In this document: positions 36,824 to 47,750 of the stretch, one piece after another
How positions within the stretch are numbered: position 1 is the first letter of the stretch
Layout of the letters: every line of letters begins with the position of its first letter
Notes under the pieces: generated by a model
What the model was told of the DNA's origin: nothing
What the model saw: the letters and a program-made list of their open reading frames with translations, nothing else
The model's database searches: none
Translations under genes and position numbers: made by a program
From: Gardnerella vaginalis ATCC 14018 = JCM 11026
Lineage (GTDB): Bacteria > Actinomycetota > Actinomycetes > Actinomycetales > Bifidobacteriaceae
Direction of reading: 5' to 3'
Length of the DNA: 64,000 nt
Assembly (NCBI RefSeq): GCF_001042655.1
Contig: NZ_AP012332.1
Coordinates: forward strand, 1,488,001 to 1,552,000

Positions 36824-36843
36824 GTCTTTTGGCCTATAACCCA
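36814..36843. terminator. hairpin at the end of the immunity kinase gene
   Basis: TGGGTTATAGG (36814-36824) pairs with CCTATAACCCA (36833-36843) and covers the stop codon. A T-rich run follows some 25 bp later. Confidence 0.55.
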
Positions 36844-36946
36844 AATATCCAGTATTTATTAGTTGTCTTTTTTGTACACTACTAGAAATAATTAAGCCAC
36901 TATCTCTAAGATGTCGCATTAAAGAATCAACTGTTTTATAAGACAT
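36818..36946 (-). pseudogene. N-terminal remnant of an Abi-family gene
   Basis: 42 codons from ATG 36946 (AAGGAG upstream). The start MSYKTVDSLMRHLRDSGLII followed by SSSVQKRQLINTGY matches the N-terminus of Abi_2 (AbiD/AbiF) abortive-infection proteins, usually over 300 aa. After GY the frame runs into the hairpin and stops. A decayed phage-defence gene; the start and ribosome site are still intact. Confidence 0.65.
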
Positions 36947-37140
36947 TACACACAATCTCCTTCTCTGCAATTTTTTACTTTACAGTAAAATTTATTTTAC
37001 AATTTTACTATGCACGTTTGAAAGTGGAAGCTGATTGCAACGCTACCGTATTGTTTGCGTCTAGCTTCGATTCTTGCAAGCAAGCTAGCTCGCATAGTCA
37101 TTATTGGGCATTAGTTGGAATTATTCAGCATTACTCAGCA

Positions 37141-38196
37141 TCACTCCGCAAAAAAGTGCGCTGGGAATGCACGCGTTTTGCGAAGCGTTTTATTAGGCAG
37201 CATTACAGCAAACTCAGCACTGGTGGTTTGCACGATTTTTTGCAAATCGTTTTCTTGCGATACAAACAACGCAGTTGCGAGCGCATCGGCATAAGCTGTT
37301 GGGAAATCGCAAGTTTTAGCAGGAATATAAACCCAGCTTGCGCATAAATCGCAAGCAGGGATGCCATCAAGCGCATTAATCAAGTGAGTTGCAATTAAAT
37401 TAGACTCAAAGCCACTTGCATCTTTGCCTAAGTAACTTGCATCTTTTACTTTCCAACACTTTCTCGCATTAGATGACGCACACAACGCTCCGCTTGCGAT
37501 TGATGCTACTGCAACTGCTTGAGTTGTGTCAAACGGATTTTCCAGAGCCACTTTTATTTGATTATTCTCTTCGCTAAAACAAGCGCGCATATCTCCGCCA
37601 GCGTTAACCAAAAAATCAAAATCGGTACGCGAATCGCTATTCGAAGGCGAATCGCCACTAAGCTCCTCTTTAATAATCTGTGTTACAAGATCTACAAAAT
37701 AGCCCTTTCCAGCTGCACCAAAATCAAGCTGCACTGGCTGATTCGTGTGAAGCGTTGTGCCGCCGTCATCTCGCGAAATATTCCCCCACGTAACTGGCAA
37801 AGCGCGGCGATAATTAGCCCAACTGTCACTGCTACTATTCTCATTCTTACCTGCACTAACTGCCGATTGCGGAACGAATTGCACAGAATTGTTGTAACCA
37901 AATGCAAGCAAATCCGCGCCAATACACGCGTCGAAAGCGCCGTGCGTAGCAGCGTAAAACTCACTATAAAGCGTAAAAAGTGGCCCAGCCCATTCTGGAA
38001 ACTCAAAATCGCCGCCATCATCCGCACAAGCCATGCGCGAAACAAGCGAATCCGCGCGAAAGCGCGAAAGCACCGATTCGTACTCGTCAACAAAAGCGCG
38101 AATCCGCTTCTGCACGCGCTGCGAAATCGGCTTGCTGCTAGAGATAATAATCCCCGTTCCAAGCGCGCGCTCAATCGCCATTACGTTCCTAAACAT
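37141..38196 (-). CDS. apbE: ApbE-type FAD:protein FMN transferase
   Basis: 351 aa from ATG 38196 with GAGG seven bases upstream; a GTG at 38208 overlapping the fic stop (GTGA) is the alternative. It attaches FMN to Ser/Thr of target proteins. Signatures: FVDEYESVLSRFRADSLVSRM, VQLDFGAAGKGYFVD, FLVNAGGDMRA, LIATHLINALDG and TAYADALATALFV. No signal peptide is visible, unlike many ApbE. The FMN-binding lipoprotein at 23445 is the obvious substrate. Confidence 0.9.
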   Translation of the reverse strand: MFRNVMAIERALGTGIIISSSKPISQRVQKRIRAFVDEYESVLSRFRADSLVSRMACADDGGDFEFPEWAGPLFTLYSEFYAATHGAFDACIGADLLAFGYNNSVQFVPQSAVSAGKNENSSSDSWANYRRALPVTWGNISRDDGGTTLHTNQPVQLDFGAAGKGYFVDLVTQIIKEELSGDSPSNSDSRTDFDFLVNAGGDMRACFSEENNQIKVALENPFDTTQAVAVASIASGALCASSNARKCWKVKDASYLGKDASGFESNLIATHLINALDGIPACDLCASWVYIPAKTCDFPTAYADALATALFVSQENDLQKIVQTTSAEFAVMLPNKTLRKTRAFPAHFFAE

Positions 38197-38204
38197 CGCT
38201 TGCC

Positions 38205-39455
38205 TCACGCAAACATTTCATTCGCTTTTTTAGAAAGCTCATACCTAAGAGGGCGTTCGCCAATAGAATCAACCATTTCAAGCTCAATCAAACCGTTAAG
38301 CGCGCTCACAATCTTTCTCTCACCAATCTTCTCATCAATTGCATTACCAACGTATTCGCTTAGTTGCTTGCGAGTCATTGGAGTTGGATTATACGAAAAA
38401 AGCTTATTTTGCAACAAAATAGACAGAGCTTCACGCTGCACTTTAGAAATTTCTTCCTCTGGGAAAAGCTCACGCAGCTTACCCATACAGTAAATAATGT
38501 GCTTTAATTGCACACTAATATTCTCAAACACTTCGCTCTGTGCTTTTTTAATATATTCCAATATTGTGCAACAAAACATAGTTAAATCATTGCAATTAAA
38601 CAGTTCTTGTGATTTAGAAAAAGCAGCATAGTATCCAGATTTTTCTGCGTAAATTATGGAGCTTAAGCTCAAAACCGTTGGCATTGAAAGCTGCTCATGC
38701 AATTGCAAAGCAAGCAAAAACCGCCCAGTTCTGCCGTTTCCATCATAAAATGGATGCACGCTCTCAAAAGCATAGTGGCACATGCACGCCTTGATAAGCG
38801 TTGGAACTTCGGCACTATTCATCAAATGCAATAACTCAGTTATATGCTTTTGAATTTCCGCTTCCGTTGCATCGCCATCGTGCACTACATTATTTGCACC
38901 ATCACGAATACTTACTTTTCCACTCCTAAAAATCTCACCATCTGGAATATTATTTGCTTCTAATTCGCCCTGCATAATACTGTCGTAGATTTTTCGTATA
39001 TCTTGCAAGGTTTGTGGAATCGAAGTGTCACATTCACTTGAATCCGCAAGCTCGAGAAAAAGCTTAGTAAATTCACTAAAACGAGTATGCTTATTCTGCT
39101 CGTTTGCAGCATCAAGTGCTTTGGAAAGCTCTTTTCTAGTGCTGTGAACACCTTCAATAATGTTGGTATTTTGCACTTCTTTTGCTATAAGTTGCATTAA
39201 ATATTCGCGTTGAGCAAACCATGGCAAATCGTTCCACGCTTTTTCAATGATTTTTTCAGCGCGCATAATATCATCTATGTACGTTACAAGATCCGTTACA
39301 CACATTGCAAAAATCTCATGGCCATCAAATACGATTCCAGAACGATACGTCACAGGATTATCAATGCGCAATCGATATTCTTCTTCCGCAATATCACAAG
39401 GTTTTGCATTACTTTTAGACATCGCAACTATTTTGCGTATTGTTTTGTAATCCAT
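38205..39455 (-). CDS. Fic family protein (predicted AMP transferase)
   Basis: 416 aa. The Fic core motif HPFYDGNGRTGR is intact (HxFxDGNGRxxR). An N-terminal inhibitory helix with TNIIEG near 98 fits the (S/T)xxxE(G/N) motif that blocks ATP binding, so it looks self-inhibited (class II). A C-terminal winged helix (about 355-410, MTRKQLSEYVGNAIDEKIGERKIVSALNGLIEL) is present. GGAG precedes the ATG. Coupled to apbE by a 4-bp overlap. Target unknown. Confidence 0.9.
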   Translation of the reverse strand: MDYKTIRKIVAMSKSNAKPCDIAEEEYRLRIDNPVTYRSGIVFDGHEIFAMCVTDLVTYIDDIMRAEKIIEKAWNDLPWFAQREYLMQLIAKEVQNTNIIEGVHSTRKELSKALDAANEQNKHTRFSEFTKLFLELADSSECDTSIPQTLQDIRKIYDSIMQGELEANNIPDGEIFRSGKVSIRDGANNVVHDGDATEAEIQKHITELLHLMNSAEVPTLIKACMCHYAFESVHPFYDGNGRTGRFLLALQLHEQLSMPTVLSLSSIIYAEKSGYYAAFSKSQELFNCNDLTMFCCTILEYIKKAQSEVFENISVQLKHIIYCMGKLRELFPEEEISKVQREALSILLQNKLFSYNPTPMTRKQLSEYVGNAIDEKIGERKIVSALNGLIELEMVDSIGERPLRYELSKKANEMFA

Positions 39456-39880
39456 AATGCGACTCCATTTACGTTATTACGTTTACATTATTGCGTTTAC
39501 GCTAGTGAAGATTTTGTAGTAATGTCTTGCAATGTTTTGCTTGCGATATTTTTGTTTACAAGCAAATAATGCATTTATTACAAAATGATTGCATAGCTAA
39601 CGTAAGAATCTATTCTATACCTACATTTTGCCAAAATGAAGGCATAGCGAGTAAAAAACATTCATTTATACCGACATTTTGGCAAAAACGCACTATAGAA
39701 ACATCGGCAGCGTCGGTAACATCAACATAACGCCACTCGTTTCGGCGTAGACAACACCAATGCTACGCACGCAAAAGTAAAGATTCGGGATTTTACGCAA
39801 ACATACGCCCCCACTTTCAAAACTTAAAAAATATTAAAGTTTTGAAAGTAAAAATACGTGTTTGCTTTCAAAAGTAAAAA
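39456..39880. other. gene-free region with hairpins
   Basis: 425 bp. It contains the fic upstream region, a CATTTTGCCAAAATG palindrome (39623-39637) with a related CATTTTGGCAAAA further on, and the perfect hairpin ACTTTCAAAACTT / AAGTTTTGAAAGT (39813-39849). No gene was recognised. Confidence 0.6.
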
Positions 39881-40060
39881 TACTACGAGCTTGAAGATAG
39901 CATTAGTGACAATGCAACGTTGGAGCGCGAACTTTCGCCACTAAAAGCAATAAAAGACTCATACACTAAAATCCTACTTGCAAACACTCGCCACGATTCT
40001 TACGACGTTGAAGGAATCCACGCAATAGACATAGCACAATGGCTAATTGACGCAAAGTGA
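39881..40060 (+). pseudogene. C-terminal remnant of a DUF4143-type ATPase
   Basis: 59 codons with no start: YYELEDSISDNATLERELSP, LKAIKDSYTKILLANTRH, then IDIAQWLIDAK and TGA. This looks like the C-terminal end of AAA ATPases with DUF4143 (REL-x-L-x-IKDNY-K-L...IDFL). The rest is missing; a hairpin sits at the break. Non-functional. Confidence 0.6.
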
Positions 40061-40072
40061 GTAAAACATAAA

Positions 40073-40105
40073 AAGGGTTTGTTAGAAGTAATCTAACAAA
40101 CCCTT
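40073..40105 (-). terminator. terminator downstream of the 40315 surface protein gene
   Basis: AAGGGTTTGTTAGA (40073-40086) and TCTAACAAACCCTT (40092-40105), a perfect 14-bp stem. On the minus strand it is followed by TTTTTATG. It ends both the remnant and the surface protein unit. Confidence 0.7.
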
Positions 40106-40256
40106 AAAACCAGAAGGAAGAATCCCGTCCCTAGCAGGAAACAACCAACCAGCAACAAGCATTAAGCACAATCAAACAGCAACCCAAACTCCACATGGTA
40201 AGAAAAGGAAATTTTCGGCAAACCACACAAAAACCCAAGCCACTATTTGAAAGCTT

Positions 40257-40291
40257 GTGATACGCGTGAAGCAAAACAACACGCGTATCAC
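40257..40291. terminator. hairpin just after the surface protein gene
   Basis: GTGATACGCGTG (40257-40268) / CACGCGTATCAC (40280-40291), 12-bp perfect stem, 24 bp beyond the stop. No T-run. Confidence 0.5.
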
Positions 40292-40314
40292 ACGCTCAAC
40301 GCAAGCCTTTTAAC

Positions 40315-41046
40315 TTAGTGACGCATCTTGCGAACAGCAGCACCCATACCAGCAAGCATAGAAGCAGCCAAAGCAGTCAAAGCAACACCAACACCAGCAT
40401 TACCAAGCTTCTCGCCAGACTTACCATGACCATTGCCACCCTTAGCAGCAAGCTCACCCTTAGCAGCAGCCTTATCAGCAGTCTTCACATGAACACCAGG
40501 AACAACAGGCTTTGTTTCAGGCTTGGATGGAGTATTCTTATCATCCTTCTTAGGAGTTACTTTCTTGCTCTCAAGCTTAGCTAAAGCAGCTTCATCATCA
40601 GCAAGCTTCTTCTTAGCAGCATCAACAGCAGCCTCAGCCTTATTAGCAGCAGCCACAAGAGCAGCAACTTGAGCCTCGGTAACTGCGCCTGCCTTAACTA
40701 ATTGGTTCAACTTACCATCTTTGCCAAGAACAAGAACATGAGTTGCTTGGCTTGAATCTGCAGGAACAACACCATCAACAGTAACTGTTGCTGTATTAGT
40801 GTTAGCATTAGCGTAAGCAGAGCTTACCTTATCATTCCAGTCCTCAGCAGCTTTGATTTCCTGCTTATCCTGCTCGATAGTAGCCTTAAGAACAGAAGCA
40901 TCAGTACCATCAGAAACCTCAGCAAAACCATTATTCTGGTTATACATTGGTATTAGAGACTCAGCCATTGCTGGGGTTGCCATTGCGAAGCCGGCAAGCA
41001 AAGTAGCGCCAGCAGCGAAAGCGGCGATAGCCTTCTTATTCATCAT
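40315..41046 (-). CDS. secreted surface protein with C-terminal anchor-like helix
   Basis: 243 aa from ATG 41046 (GAAAGGA eight bases upstream). Signal peptide KKAIAAFAAGATLLAGFAMATPAMA. Middle: a coiled-coil region rich in Ala, Lys and Asp (LVAAANKAEAAVDAAKKKLADDEAALAKLE) and a Lys/Pro linker. The C-terminus is GEKLGNAGVGVALTALAASMLAGMGAAVRKMRH: a sortase-type layout (motif, helix, basic tail), but KLGNAG lacks the usual LPxTG Thr. Whether it is anchored by a sortase is open. The promoter spacer contains a G10 tract. Confidence 0.75.
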   Translation of the reverse strand: MMNKKAIAAFAAGATLLAGFAMATPAMAESLIPMYNQNNGFAEVSDGTDASVLKATIEQDKQEIKAAEDWNDKVSSAYANANTNTATVTVDGVVPADSSQATHVLVLGKDGKLNQLVKAGAVTEAQVAALVAAANKAEAAVDAAKKKLADDEAALAKLESKKVTPKKDDKNTPSKPETKPVVPGVHVKTADKAAAKGELAAKGGNGHGKSGEKLGNAGVGVALTALAASMLAGMGAAVRKMRH

Positions 41047-41171
41047 TTTAATTTCCTTTCTTCTTCTCCTCTGCGTTAGGGGCGCAGAGAAAAATTTGCT
41101 CCACAATCCACAACATATGGATAGTTGTTTAAACACCAGCCAAAACTAGGAGCAGCTAGCGTTTGCTTATT

Positions 41172-41202
41172 AACATACCCCCCCCCCGTTTAAAAAAGTC
41201 AA
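41172..41202 (-). promoter_or_regulatory. promoter with poly-G spacer (phase-variation switch)
   Basis: On the minus strand: TTGACT (41202-41197), a 19-bp spacer ending in ten G (plus-strand C at 41178-41187), then TATGTT (41177-41172). Optimal spacing is about 17, so two fewer G should raise transcription. Poly-G/C between -35 and -10 is a known transcriptional phase-variation arrangement. Confidence 0.75.
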
Positions 41203-41668
41203 GAGGCACCCACATAAAACAAACAGAAAAAAATAATGTTACACACAAACTAATCCACAATAAAAACTATTTTCACCATAATATTTGTGGATTAACACTA
41301 ATAAAACCGTAAAAACACATTATTTCAAGGTTTTTAAAGAATTTTCCCAGACTTTTCTCAGGAAACTACTCAAGCAAGAACACTAACACTATAAAACCAT
41401 TGAAAAATCAACATTCCACACACATCACACACGCAACACGCCGACACCACGCAGCGCCACACCAACGTCAAACCAACACCACACGAAATGCCACGCTACA
41501 ATACAATCGCTCACAACTAGATTCCCGCATTTGTTCCCTTTTTAGCAAAATAGAAACAAACGCGGGCAAAAAGAAACAAAAAGCAGGAGCCGCGATAAAT
41601 AATCGCAAACTCCTGCTTATCTAGCGTACCTTATTACAAAAGTCAGCCTTAGATTAACTTAGATCACA
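41203..41668. other. gene-free region between the surface protein and atp operon
   Basis: About 470 bp. Only AT-rich sequence, the hairpin CCCGCATTTGTT / AACAAACGCGGG (41524-41566, one mismatch) and the atp terminator were recognised. A 74-codon frame at 41400 has no ribosome site or conserved features and was not accepted. Confidence 0.6.
41576..41618 (-). terminator. terminator of the atp operon
   Basis: AAGCAGGAG (41581-41589) pairs with CTCCTGCTT (41610-41618), with an inner GCGAT/ATCGC pair. On the minus strand the stem runs into TTTTTGTTTCTTTTT. It lies about 50 bp past atpC. Confidence 0.8.
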
Positions 41669-41983
41669 TTAAATCACCTTAGCGTTAGGCAACACATTGC
41701 CGTCCTTATCAACGTTACAACTGTGCTCAACAGCAATAGTAATATTGTCTGAGTCAACAGAAAAGAATCCGTCAGTCACCTTAAAAACATGACGAACGCC
41801 CTTCAAATCGTCAACCTTTACAAATCCGTGATCAATCAACGCAAGCACAGCCTCATGCCCAGGAAGAACACCCATTGCGCCATTCACAGAAGGAATAACC
41901 ACAAACTTGGCATCGCCTTCCCAAACAGGATGCCTGGCTGCAACCACACTAACGTGCAGCGTTTTCACTTGCTTTTCTGCCAT
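41669..41983 (-). CDS. atpC: ATP synthase epsilon subunit
   Basis: 104 aa from ATG 41983, two bases after the atpD stop; an earlier in-frame start would overlap atpD. Beta-sandwich segments VSVVAARHPVWEGDAKFVVIPSVNGAMGVLPGHEAVLALI and GFFSVDSDNITIAVE are typical. It is on the short side and has little of the C-terminal helical domain, as in several actinobacteria. Last gene of the operon. Confidence 0.95.
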   Translation of the reverse strand: MAEKQVKTLHVSVVAARHPVWEGDAKFVVIPSVNGAMGVLPGHEAVLALIDHGFVKVDDLKGVRHVFKVTDGFFSVDSDNITIAVEHSCNVDKDGNVLPNAKVI

Positions 41984-41985
41984 AA

Positions 41986-43479
<1,494 letters not shown>

Positions 43480-44484
43480 CTATTCCTCCTCATTATTCAG
43501 CGCATCAGCGCTGCCGATAATCTCGGTAAGTTCTTGTGTGATGGAAGCCTGGCGAGAAGCATTAAGCTTTCTTGTCAAATCCTCCACCAAATTGCGGGCG
43601 TTATCTGTAGCCGTATGCATAGCATTCTGTCGACTAGCTGTTTCGGAAGCAGCAGAAGTAAGCAAGCATTCGTGTATACGCGATTGAATATACTTTGGCA
43701 AAACCGCATCCAACACTTCGCCTGGACTTGGCTCAAAGCAATATTCCACAGCGTCCGGATTGCTGCGGCTAACCGCTTCTTCTCGAGCCGAAACCGCACC
43801 CGTAGACGAAAGCGAAGCCGAAGGACCAGAAGCTGCCTCGTAATCTGGACGATGCATGGCAAACTCTTCGCCGTCCTTTAAAGGAACCAGCTCAACTGGA
43901 AGCATGCGCAGCGTACGAACCTTCTGCCTCACCATGTTTATAAACTCGGTGAATACAATGTAAAGCTCCGAAACTCCTCCATCTTCTTCTGGAGTCATAT
44001 ACGCATCCATTAAAGTATCGGAAATTCGCTCCGCAATAGTCACATCAGGATGATCAGTAGACCCTTCCCAGGTGCCTGCAACATCGCGATTACGATACTT
44101 GTAATAGGTTGCGCCACGGCGACCATACACGTACAGCTCAGCGTGCTTTCCTTCCGCATCCAACTTTGCGAGCAACGCCTCGGTTTCTCGAATAATCGAA
44201 GACGTAAACGCGCCAGCCATGCCACGGTCTGAAGTTAACGCCAACACGGCTACGCGATTACCCGAACGCTCTTTACCAAAAATAGGATGCTTAATATTCG
44301 CTTCATGATGAGCTACCAACGCCTGCACGGCATCGAAAATTGCGTCGCTATAAGGCTTAGCATTTAGAGCGATATCACGCGCTTTTGCTATATGAGAAGA
44401 CGCAATCATTTCCTGAGCCTTAAAGATTTTACCTAAAGACTGTGTGGAAATAATTCTCGATTTCAATGCAAGTTGGGAGGACAT
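43480..44484 (-). CDS. atpG: ATP synthase gamma subunit
   Basis: 334 aa, central rotor stalk. N-terminal helix LKSRIISTQSLGKIFKAQEMIASSHIAKA, TSDRGMAGAFTSSIIRE, and the C-terminal helix TASRQNAMHTATDNARNLVEDLTRKLNASRQASITQELTEII with NAR/RQA-ITQE. About 40 residues longer than E. coli gamma, owing to an insertion near 200-260 (GPSASLSSTGAVSAREEA). Start 3 bp after atpA stop. Confidence 0.97.
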   Translation of the reverse strand: MSSQLALKSRIISTQSLGKIFKAQEMIASSHIAKARDIALNAKPYSDAIFDAVQALVAHHEANIKHPIFGKERSGNRVAVLALTSDRGMAGAFTSSIIRETEALLAKLDAEGKHAELYVYGRRGATYYKYRNRDVAGTWEGSTDHPDVTIAERISDTLMDAYMTPEEDGGVSELYIVFTEFINMVRQKVRTLRMLPVELVPLKDGEEFAMHRPDYEAASGPSASLSSTGAVSAREEAVSRSNPDAVEYCFEPSPGEVLDAVLPKYIQSRIHECLLTSAASETASRQNAMHTATDNARNLVEDLTRKLNASRQASITQELTEIIGSADALNNEEE

Positions 44485-44487
44485 ACG

Positions 44488-46149
44488 CTACTTCCCCTCA
44501 GATTCACGATTATCCGACTTCGGCTTTGCAACAAGCTGCTCTTTTTCAACTGGAGCAGGGTTTTCAGCTGGAGGCAGAGAATCCTTAACAATCAAAGGCT
44601 TACCTGCAGAAGTCTTAAACATCCTACGGAAGTCGTCAATTGCAGCATCAAGCTTCGATTCTGTTTCTTTAGTGAAATCTTCAGTATCGCGAATCACTTG
44701 CAAAATGTCGGTTCCCTTATCGAGATAATCCAATAATTCGCTTTCAAAACGCAAAACATCTTTTACAGGAATGTCGTCTAACTTTCCGTGTGTACCAGCC
44801 CACACAGAAACAACCTCTTGCTCCATGGAACGAGGCGAGAACTGCTTCTGCTTAAGCAACTCGGTTAAACGAGCGCCACGAGTGAGCTGTGCTTTGGAAG
44901 CTGCATCCAAATCGGAAGCGAACATTGCAAAGGATTCCAAAGACTTGTAACGAGCCAGCGAAATCTTAAGCATGCCAGAGACCTTCTTCAAAGCCTTAGC
45001 CTGAGCTGCGCCACCAACACGAGACACGGAAATACCAACATCGACTGCTGGACGCTGACCTGCGTTGAACAAATCGGACTGCAAGAAGATCTGACCATCG
45101 GTGATAGAAATCACGTTGGTTGGAATGTATGCAGAAACGTCGTTTGCCTTGGTCTCAATAATTGGCAAGCCAGTCATTGAGCCGCCGCCCATATCGTCGG
45201 AAAGCTTTGCGCATCTTTCCAGCAGACGAGAGTGAAGATAGAACACATCGCCTGGATACGCTTCACGCCCAGGTGGGCGACGAAGAAGCAAAGAAATCGA
45301 ACGATATGCTTCTGCTTGCTTAGACAAGTCGTCGAAAACAATCAAAACGTGCTTGCCGTTGTACATCCAATGCTGACCGATTGCAGAACCAGTATAAGGC
45401 GCAATGTACTTAAAACCTGCAGAATCCGAAGCTGGGCTTGCAACGATTGTTGTGTACTTCATAGCGCCTGCTTCTTCGAGGCTTTGACGTACAGCAGCGA
45501 TTGTTGAACCCTTTTGTCCGATTGCTACGTAAATGCAACGGACTTGCTTCTTTGGATCTCCACTTTCCCAGTTTGTGCGCTGGTTAATAATCGTATCGAT
45601 TGCGATTGCTGTTTTACCAGTTTGACGATCGCCAATAATCAACTGACGCTGACCGCGGCCAATTGGTGTCATTGCGTCAATTGCCTTTAAACCAGTAGAC
45701 AAAGGCTCGTCCACAGGGTGACGATGGATCACGTCTGGAGCCTGGGCTTCAAGAATACGACGCTCCTTGCATTCAATCGCACCAAGACCATCAATTGGAT
45801 TACCCAATGGGTCTACTGTACGACCAAGATAGGCGTCTCCCACTGGCACCGATAACACTTCGCCAGTGCGGTAAACTTCCTGCCCTTCTTCAATGCCCGT
45901 AAAATCGCCTAGAATAACCACGCCGATTTCGTGAGCATCAAGGTTAAACGCTAAGCCAAGGGTGTCGTTTTCGAAGGTGAGAAGCTCGTTTGCCATGCAG
46001 CCAGATAATCCAGCTACGTGCGCAATGCCGTCACCAGCCGTAACAACATAACCAACTTCTTGTGTTGGCATGTCTGCCGGCTTATACGAGTCAACGAACC
46101 CGTCAAGTGCCTTGCGTATAAGGGCGGGATCAATAGATAGTTCCGCCAT
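44488..46149 (-). CDS. atpA: ATP synthase alpha subunit
   Basis: 553 aa, regulatory nucleotide-binding subunit of F1. P-loop [29 protein letters not shown], the [25 protein letters not shown] segment and [20 protein letters not shown]-terminal extension ([16 protein letters not shown]) goes beyond the usual end. GGAG precedes the ATG at 46149. Confidence 0.98.
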   Translation of the reverse strand: MAELSIDPALIRKALDGFVDSYKPADMPTQEVGYVVTAGDGIAHVAGLSGCMANELLTFENDTLGLAFNLDAHEIGVVILGDFTGIEEGQEVYRTGEVLSVPVGDAYLGRTVDPLGNPIDGLGAIECKERRILEAQAPDVIHRHPVDEPLSTGLKAIDAMTPIGRGQRQLIIGDRQTGKTAIAIDTIINQRTNWESGDPKKQVRCIYVAIGQKGSTIAAVRQSLEEAGAMKYTTIVASPASDSAGFKYIAPYTGSAIGQHWMYNGKHVLIVFDDLSKQAEAYRSISLLLRRPPGREAYPGDVFYLHSRLLERCAKLSDDMGGGSMTGLPIIETKANDVSAYIPTNVISITDGQIFLQSDLFNAGQRPAVDVGISVSRVGGAAQAKALKKVSGMLKISLARYKSLESFAMFASDLDAASKAQLTRGARLTELLKQKQFSPRSMEQEVVSVWAGTHGKLDDIPVKDVLRFESELLDYLDKGTDILQVIRDTEDFTKETESKLDAAIDDFRRMFKTSAGKPLIVKDSLPPAENPAPVEKEQLVAKPKSDNRESEGK

Positions 46150-46166
46150 AATTCTCCTTATTTAAC

Positions 46167-46748
46167 TTATTTCACTGCCTGTGTCCAAGCACCATTTCGC
46201 GCAGAACGCTGCAACTGCTTAAGCTGCATCAACATTGTGCGGTCTGTTACTTGATCGCCTATACGTATTCGCATACCACCAAGCACGTTTGGATCCACAA
46301 TTGGGTTTATGTAGGCACGATGACCCAACTTGTTGCTGTAAATCTCAATCAAACGCTTGATTTGCTTATCCGTAAGAGGCTGAGCGGTTGTAACCGTAAC
46401 CAAAGTTTCGCCTGCTTCGCGCTCAAAACCAGACCATGCGCCTCCAAAGCTGCCCGTCTTGCCACTTTCGGCGCCGCCATGCCAAGTACCTACAAGATAG
46501 TGCATAATGCGCAATACAACAGGATGCGCCTTACCTCCAATAAGCTCGTCAATCAGTCGCGACTTATCTTCCGAAGACCTATTTGGATCGGTAATAGCGT
46601 CAGAAAGCTCTGGGTACTTTTCTAGCGTATCCATCATTGTTGAAAGCTCATCAGATATGCGCTGAGCTTCGTCATGAGCATCTGAAATGGCTTGCGCAAG
46701 CGAAGAACGCGATAAGTTTTCGCTTACTCGCGATGCCTTTTCTGGCAT
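46167..46748 (-). CDS. atpH: ATP synthase delta subunit
   Basis: 193 aa, peripheral-stalk connector. The N-terminal helical domain and the C-terminal segment VTVTTAQPLTDKQIKRLIEIYSNKLG and GGMRIRIGDQVTDRTMLMQLKQL are diagnostic for the delta family. AGGAG precedes the ATG. Located between atpF and atpA as usual. Confidence 0.95.
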   Translation of the reverse strand: MPEKASRVSENLSRSSLAQAISDAHDEAQRISDELSTMMDTLEKYPELSDAITDPNRSSEDKSRLIDELIGGKAHPVVLRIMHYLVGTWHGGAESGKTGSFGGAWSGFEREAGETLVTVTTAQPLTDKQIKRLIEIYSNKLGHRAYINPIVDPNVLGGMRIRIGDQVTDRTMLMQLKQLQRSARNGAWTQAVK

Positions 46749-46823
46749 TCTTACCTCCTAATTCATGCAAAACTTAAGTAGCAATTAAGTAATACTAAAA
46801 AATCGTTTTAGCTACTCTTTTAA

Positions 46824-47366
46824 CTACCTGTTTTGACCCGAACTCTTAACGTCTCCCACTTCATCAATAACATGATCAATGATTTTAGAGCCTACAGTAT
46901 CGTCATCTAGCTTAGACGCAAGAATCTTTCCAGCTAATGCTGCAGCGAGTACCGATACTTCTCCTTGGAGGCTGGACATGGCATGCTTATGCTGAGCCTC
47001 AATGGAATACTGAGCTTCGCTAATGATTTTCGCAGCGTCCTTTTCAGCACGCTGTCTTGCTTCATCAACAATCTTGGAAGCTTGTGCACGAGCCTGTTCG
47101 CGAGTCTTTGCAGCATCTGCTTGAGCTTGGGCGAGTTCTTCTTCCATCTGGCTTTTTAACTCATCAGCTTCACGCTGCACGTTTGCTGCTTTAGACATTC
47201 CGCCTTCGATTTTCTCTGCACGCTCATCAAGAATTGCCTGGAATTTAGGCATAACGAACTTGTAGAAAAACGCTGCAAGAACAACTAAAATAACCAGCGA
47301 CCATATAACGTCGTAAGGCTCCGGCAAGAACAACGCCAGTTTATTAGTTTCGGCTGCATATGCCAT
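46824..47366 (-). CDS. atpF: ATP synthase b subunit
   Basis: 180 aa, peripheral stalk. One N-terminal membrane helix (about 17-38, VIWSLVILVVLAAFFYKFVMPKF), then a long charged coiled coil (LDERAEKIEGGMSKAANVQREADELKSQMEEELAQAQADAAKTREQARAQASKIVDEARQ, and on). AAAGGACA precedes the ATG. Confidence 0.95.
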   Translation of the reverse strand: MAYAAETNKLALFLPEPYDVIWSLVILVVLAAFFYKFVMPKFQAILDERAEKIEGGMSKAANVQREADELKSQMEEELAQAQADAAKTREQARAQASKIVDEARQRAEKDAAKIISEAQYSIEAQHKHAMSSLQGEVSVLAAALAGKILASKLDDDTVGSKIIDHVIDEVGDVKSSGQNR

Positions 47367-47426
47367 GGCTTGTCCTTTCTATTCTTTCAACACTTGTATG
47401 CGTTGGAACGAGTTGTTTCGTTCGGT

Positions 47427-47660
47427 TCAGCTTCCCATAATGTAGGCAACGAATCCGAGCAAGCCCAGAACCTCGATGAATGCCAAGCCAATAAACATGA
47501 ACAACTGAATACGGTTGCCGACTTCTGGCTGGCGTGCAGTGGATTCCATAGCCTTGGATACAACCATTGCCATTCCGATAGCAGGGGAAAGAGTAGCAAC
47601 GGCAAAGCCGAGAATGCTGAGGTTGCCCGTCAATCCTGCGAGAGCGATGATACTATTCAT
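47427..47660 (-). CDS. atpE: ATP synthase c subunit (rotor ring)
   Basis: 77 aa, two membrane helices around the polar loop SKAMESTARQPE. The proton-binding carboxylate is the Glu of GLAFIEVLGLLGF. The Ser/Thr residues that mark Na+-type rings are absent next to it (EVL instead of EST), so the enzyme should be proton-coupled. AAAGGAAACC precedes the ATG. Confidence 0.95.
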   Translation of the reverse strand: MNSIIALAGLTGNLSILGFAVATLSPAIGMAMVVSKAMESTARQPEVGNRIQLFMFIGLAFIEVLGLLGFVAYIMGS

Positions 47661-47750
47661 TGGTTTCCTTTCTTTAGGAACAGTAACCAGTTATAAACCC
47701 TAAGATTATCAAACCTGACTTATTTGTTTGCTTTAATTAGTTTTACCTAT

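Noticed and set aside
37519..38493. 324-codon plus-strand frame over apbE and fic
   Set aside because: Basic, low-complexity translation antisense to well-supported genes; no ribosome site.
41400..41624. 74-codon frame upstream of the atp terminator
   Set aside because: Low-complexity His/Thr/Asn translation, overlaps the terminator stem, no ribosome site.
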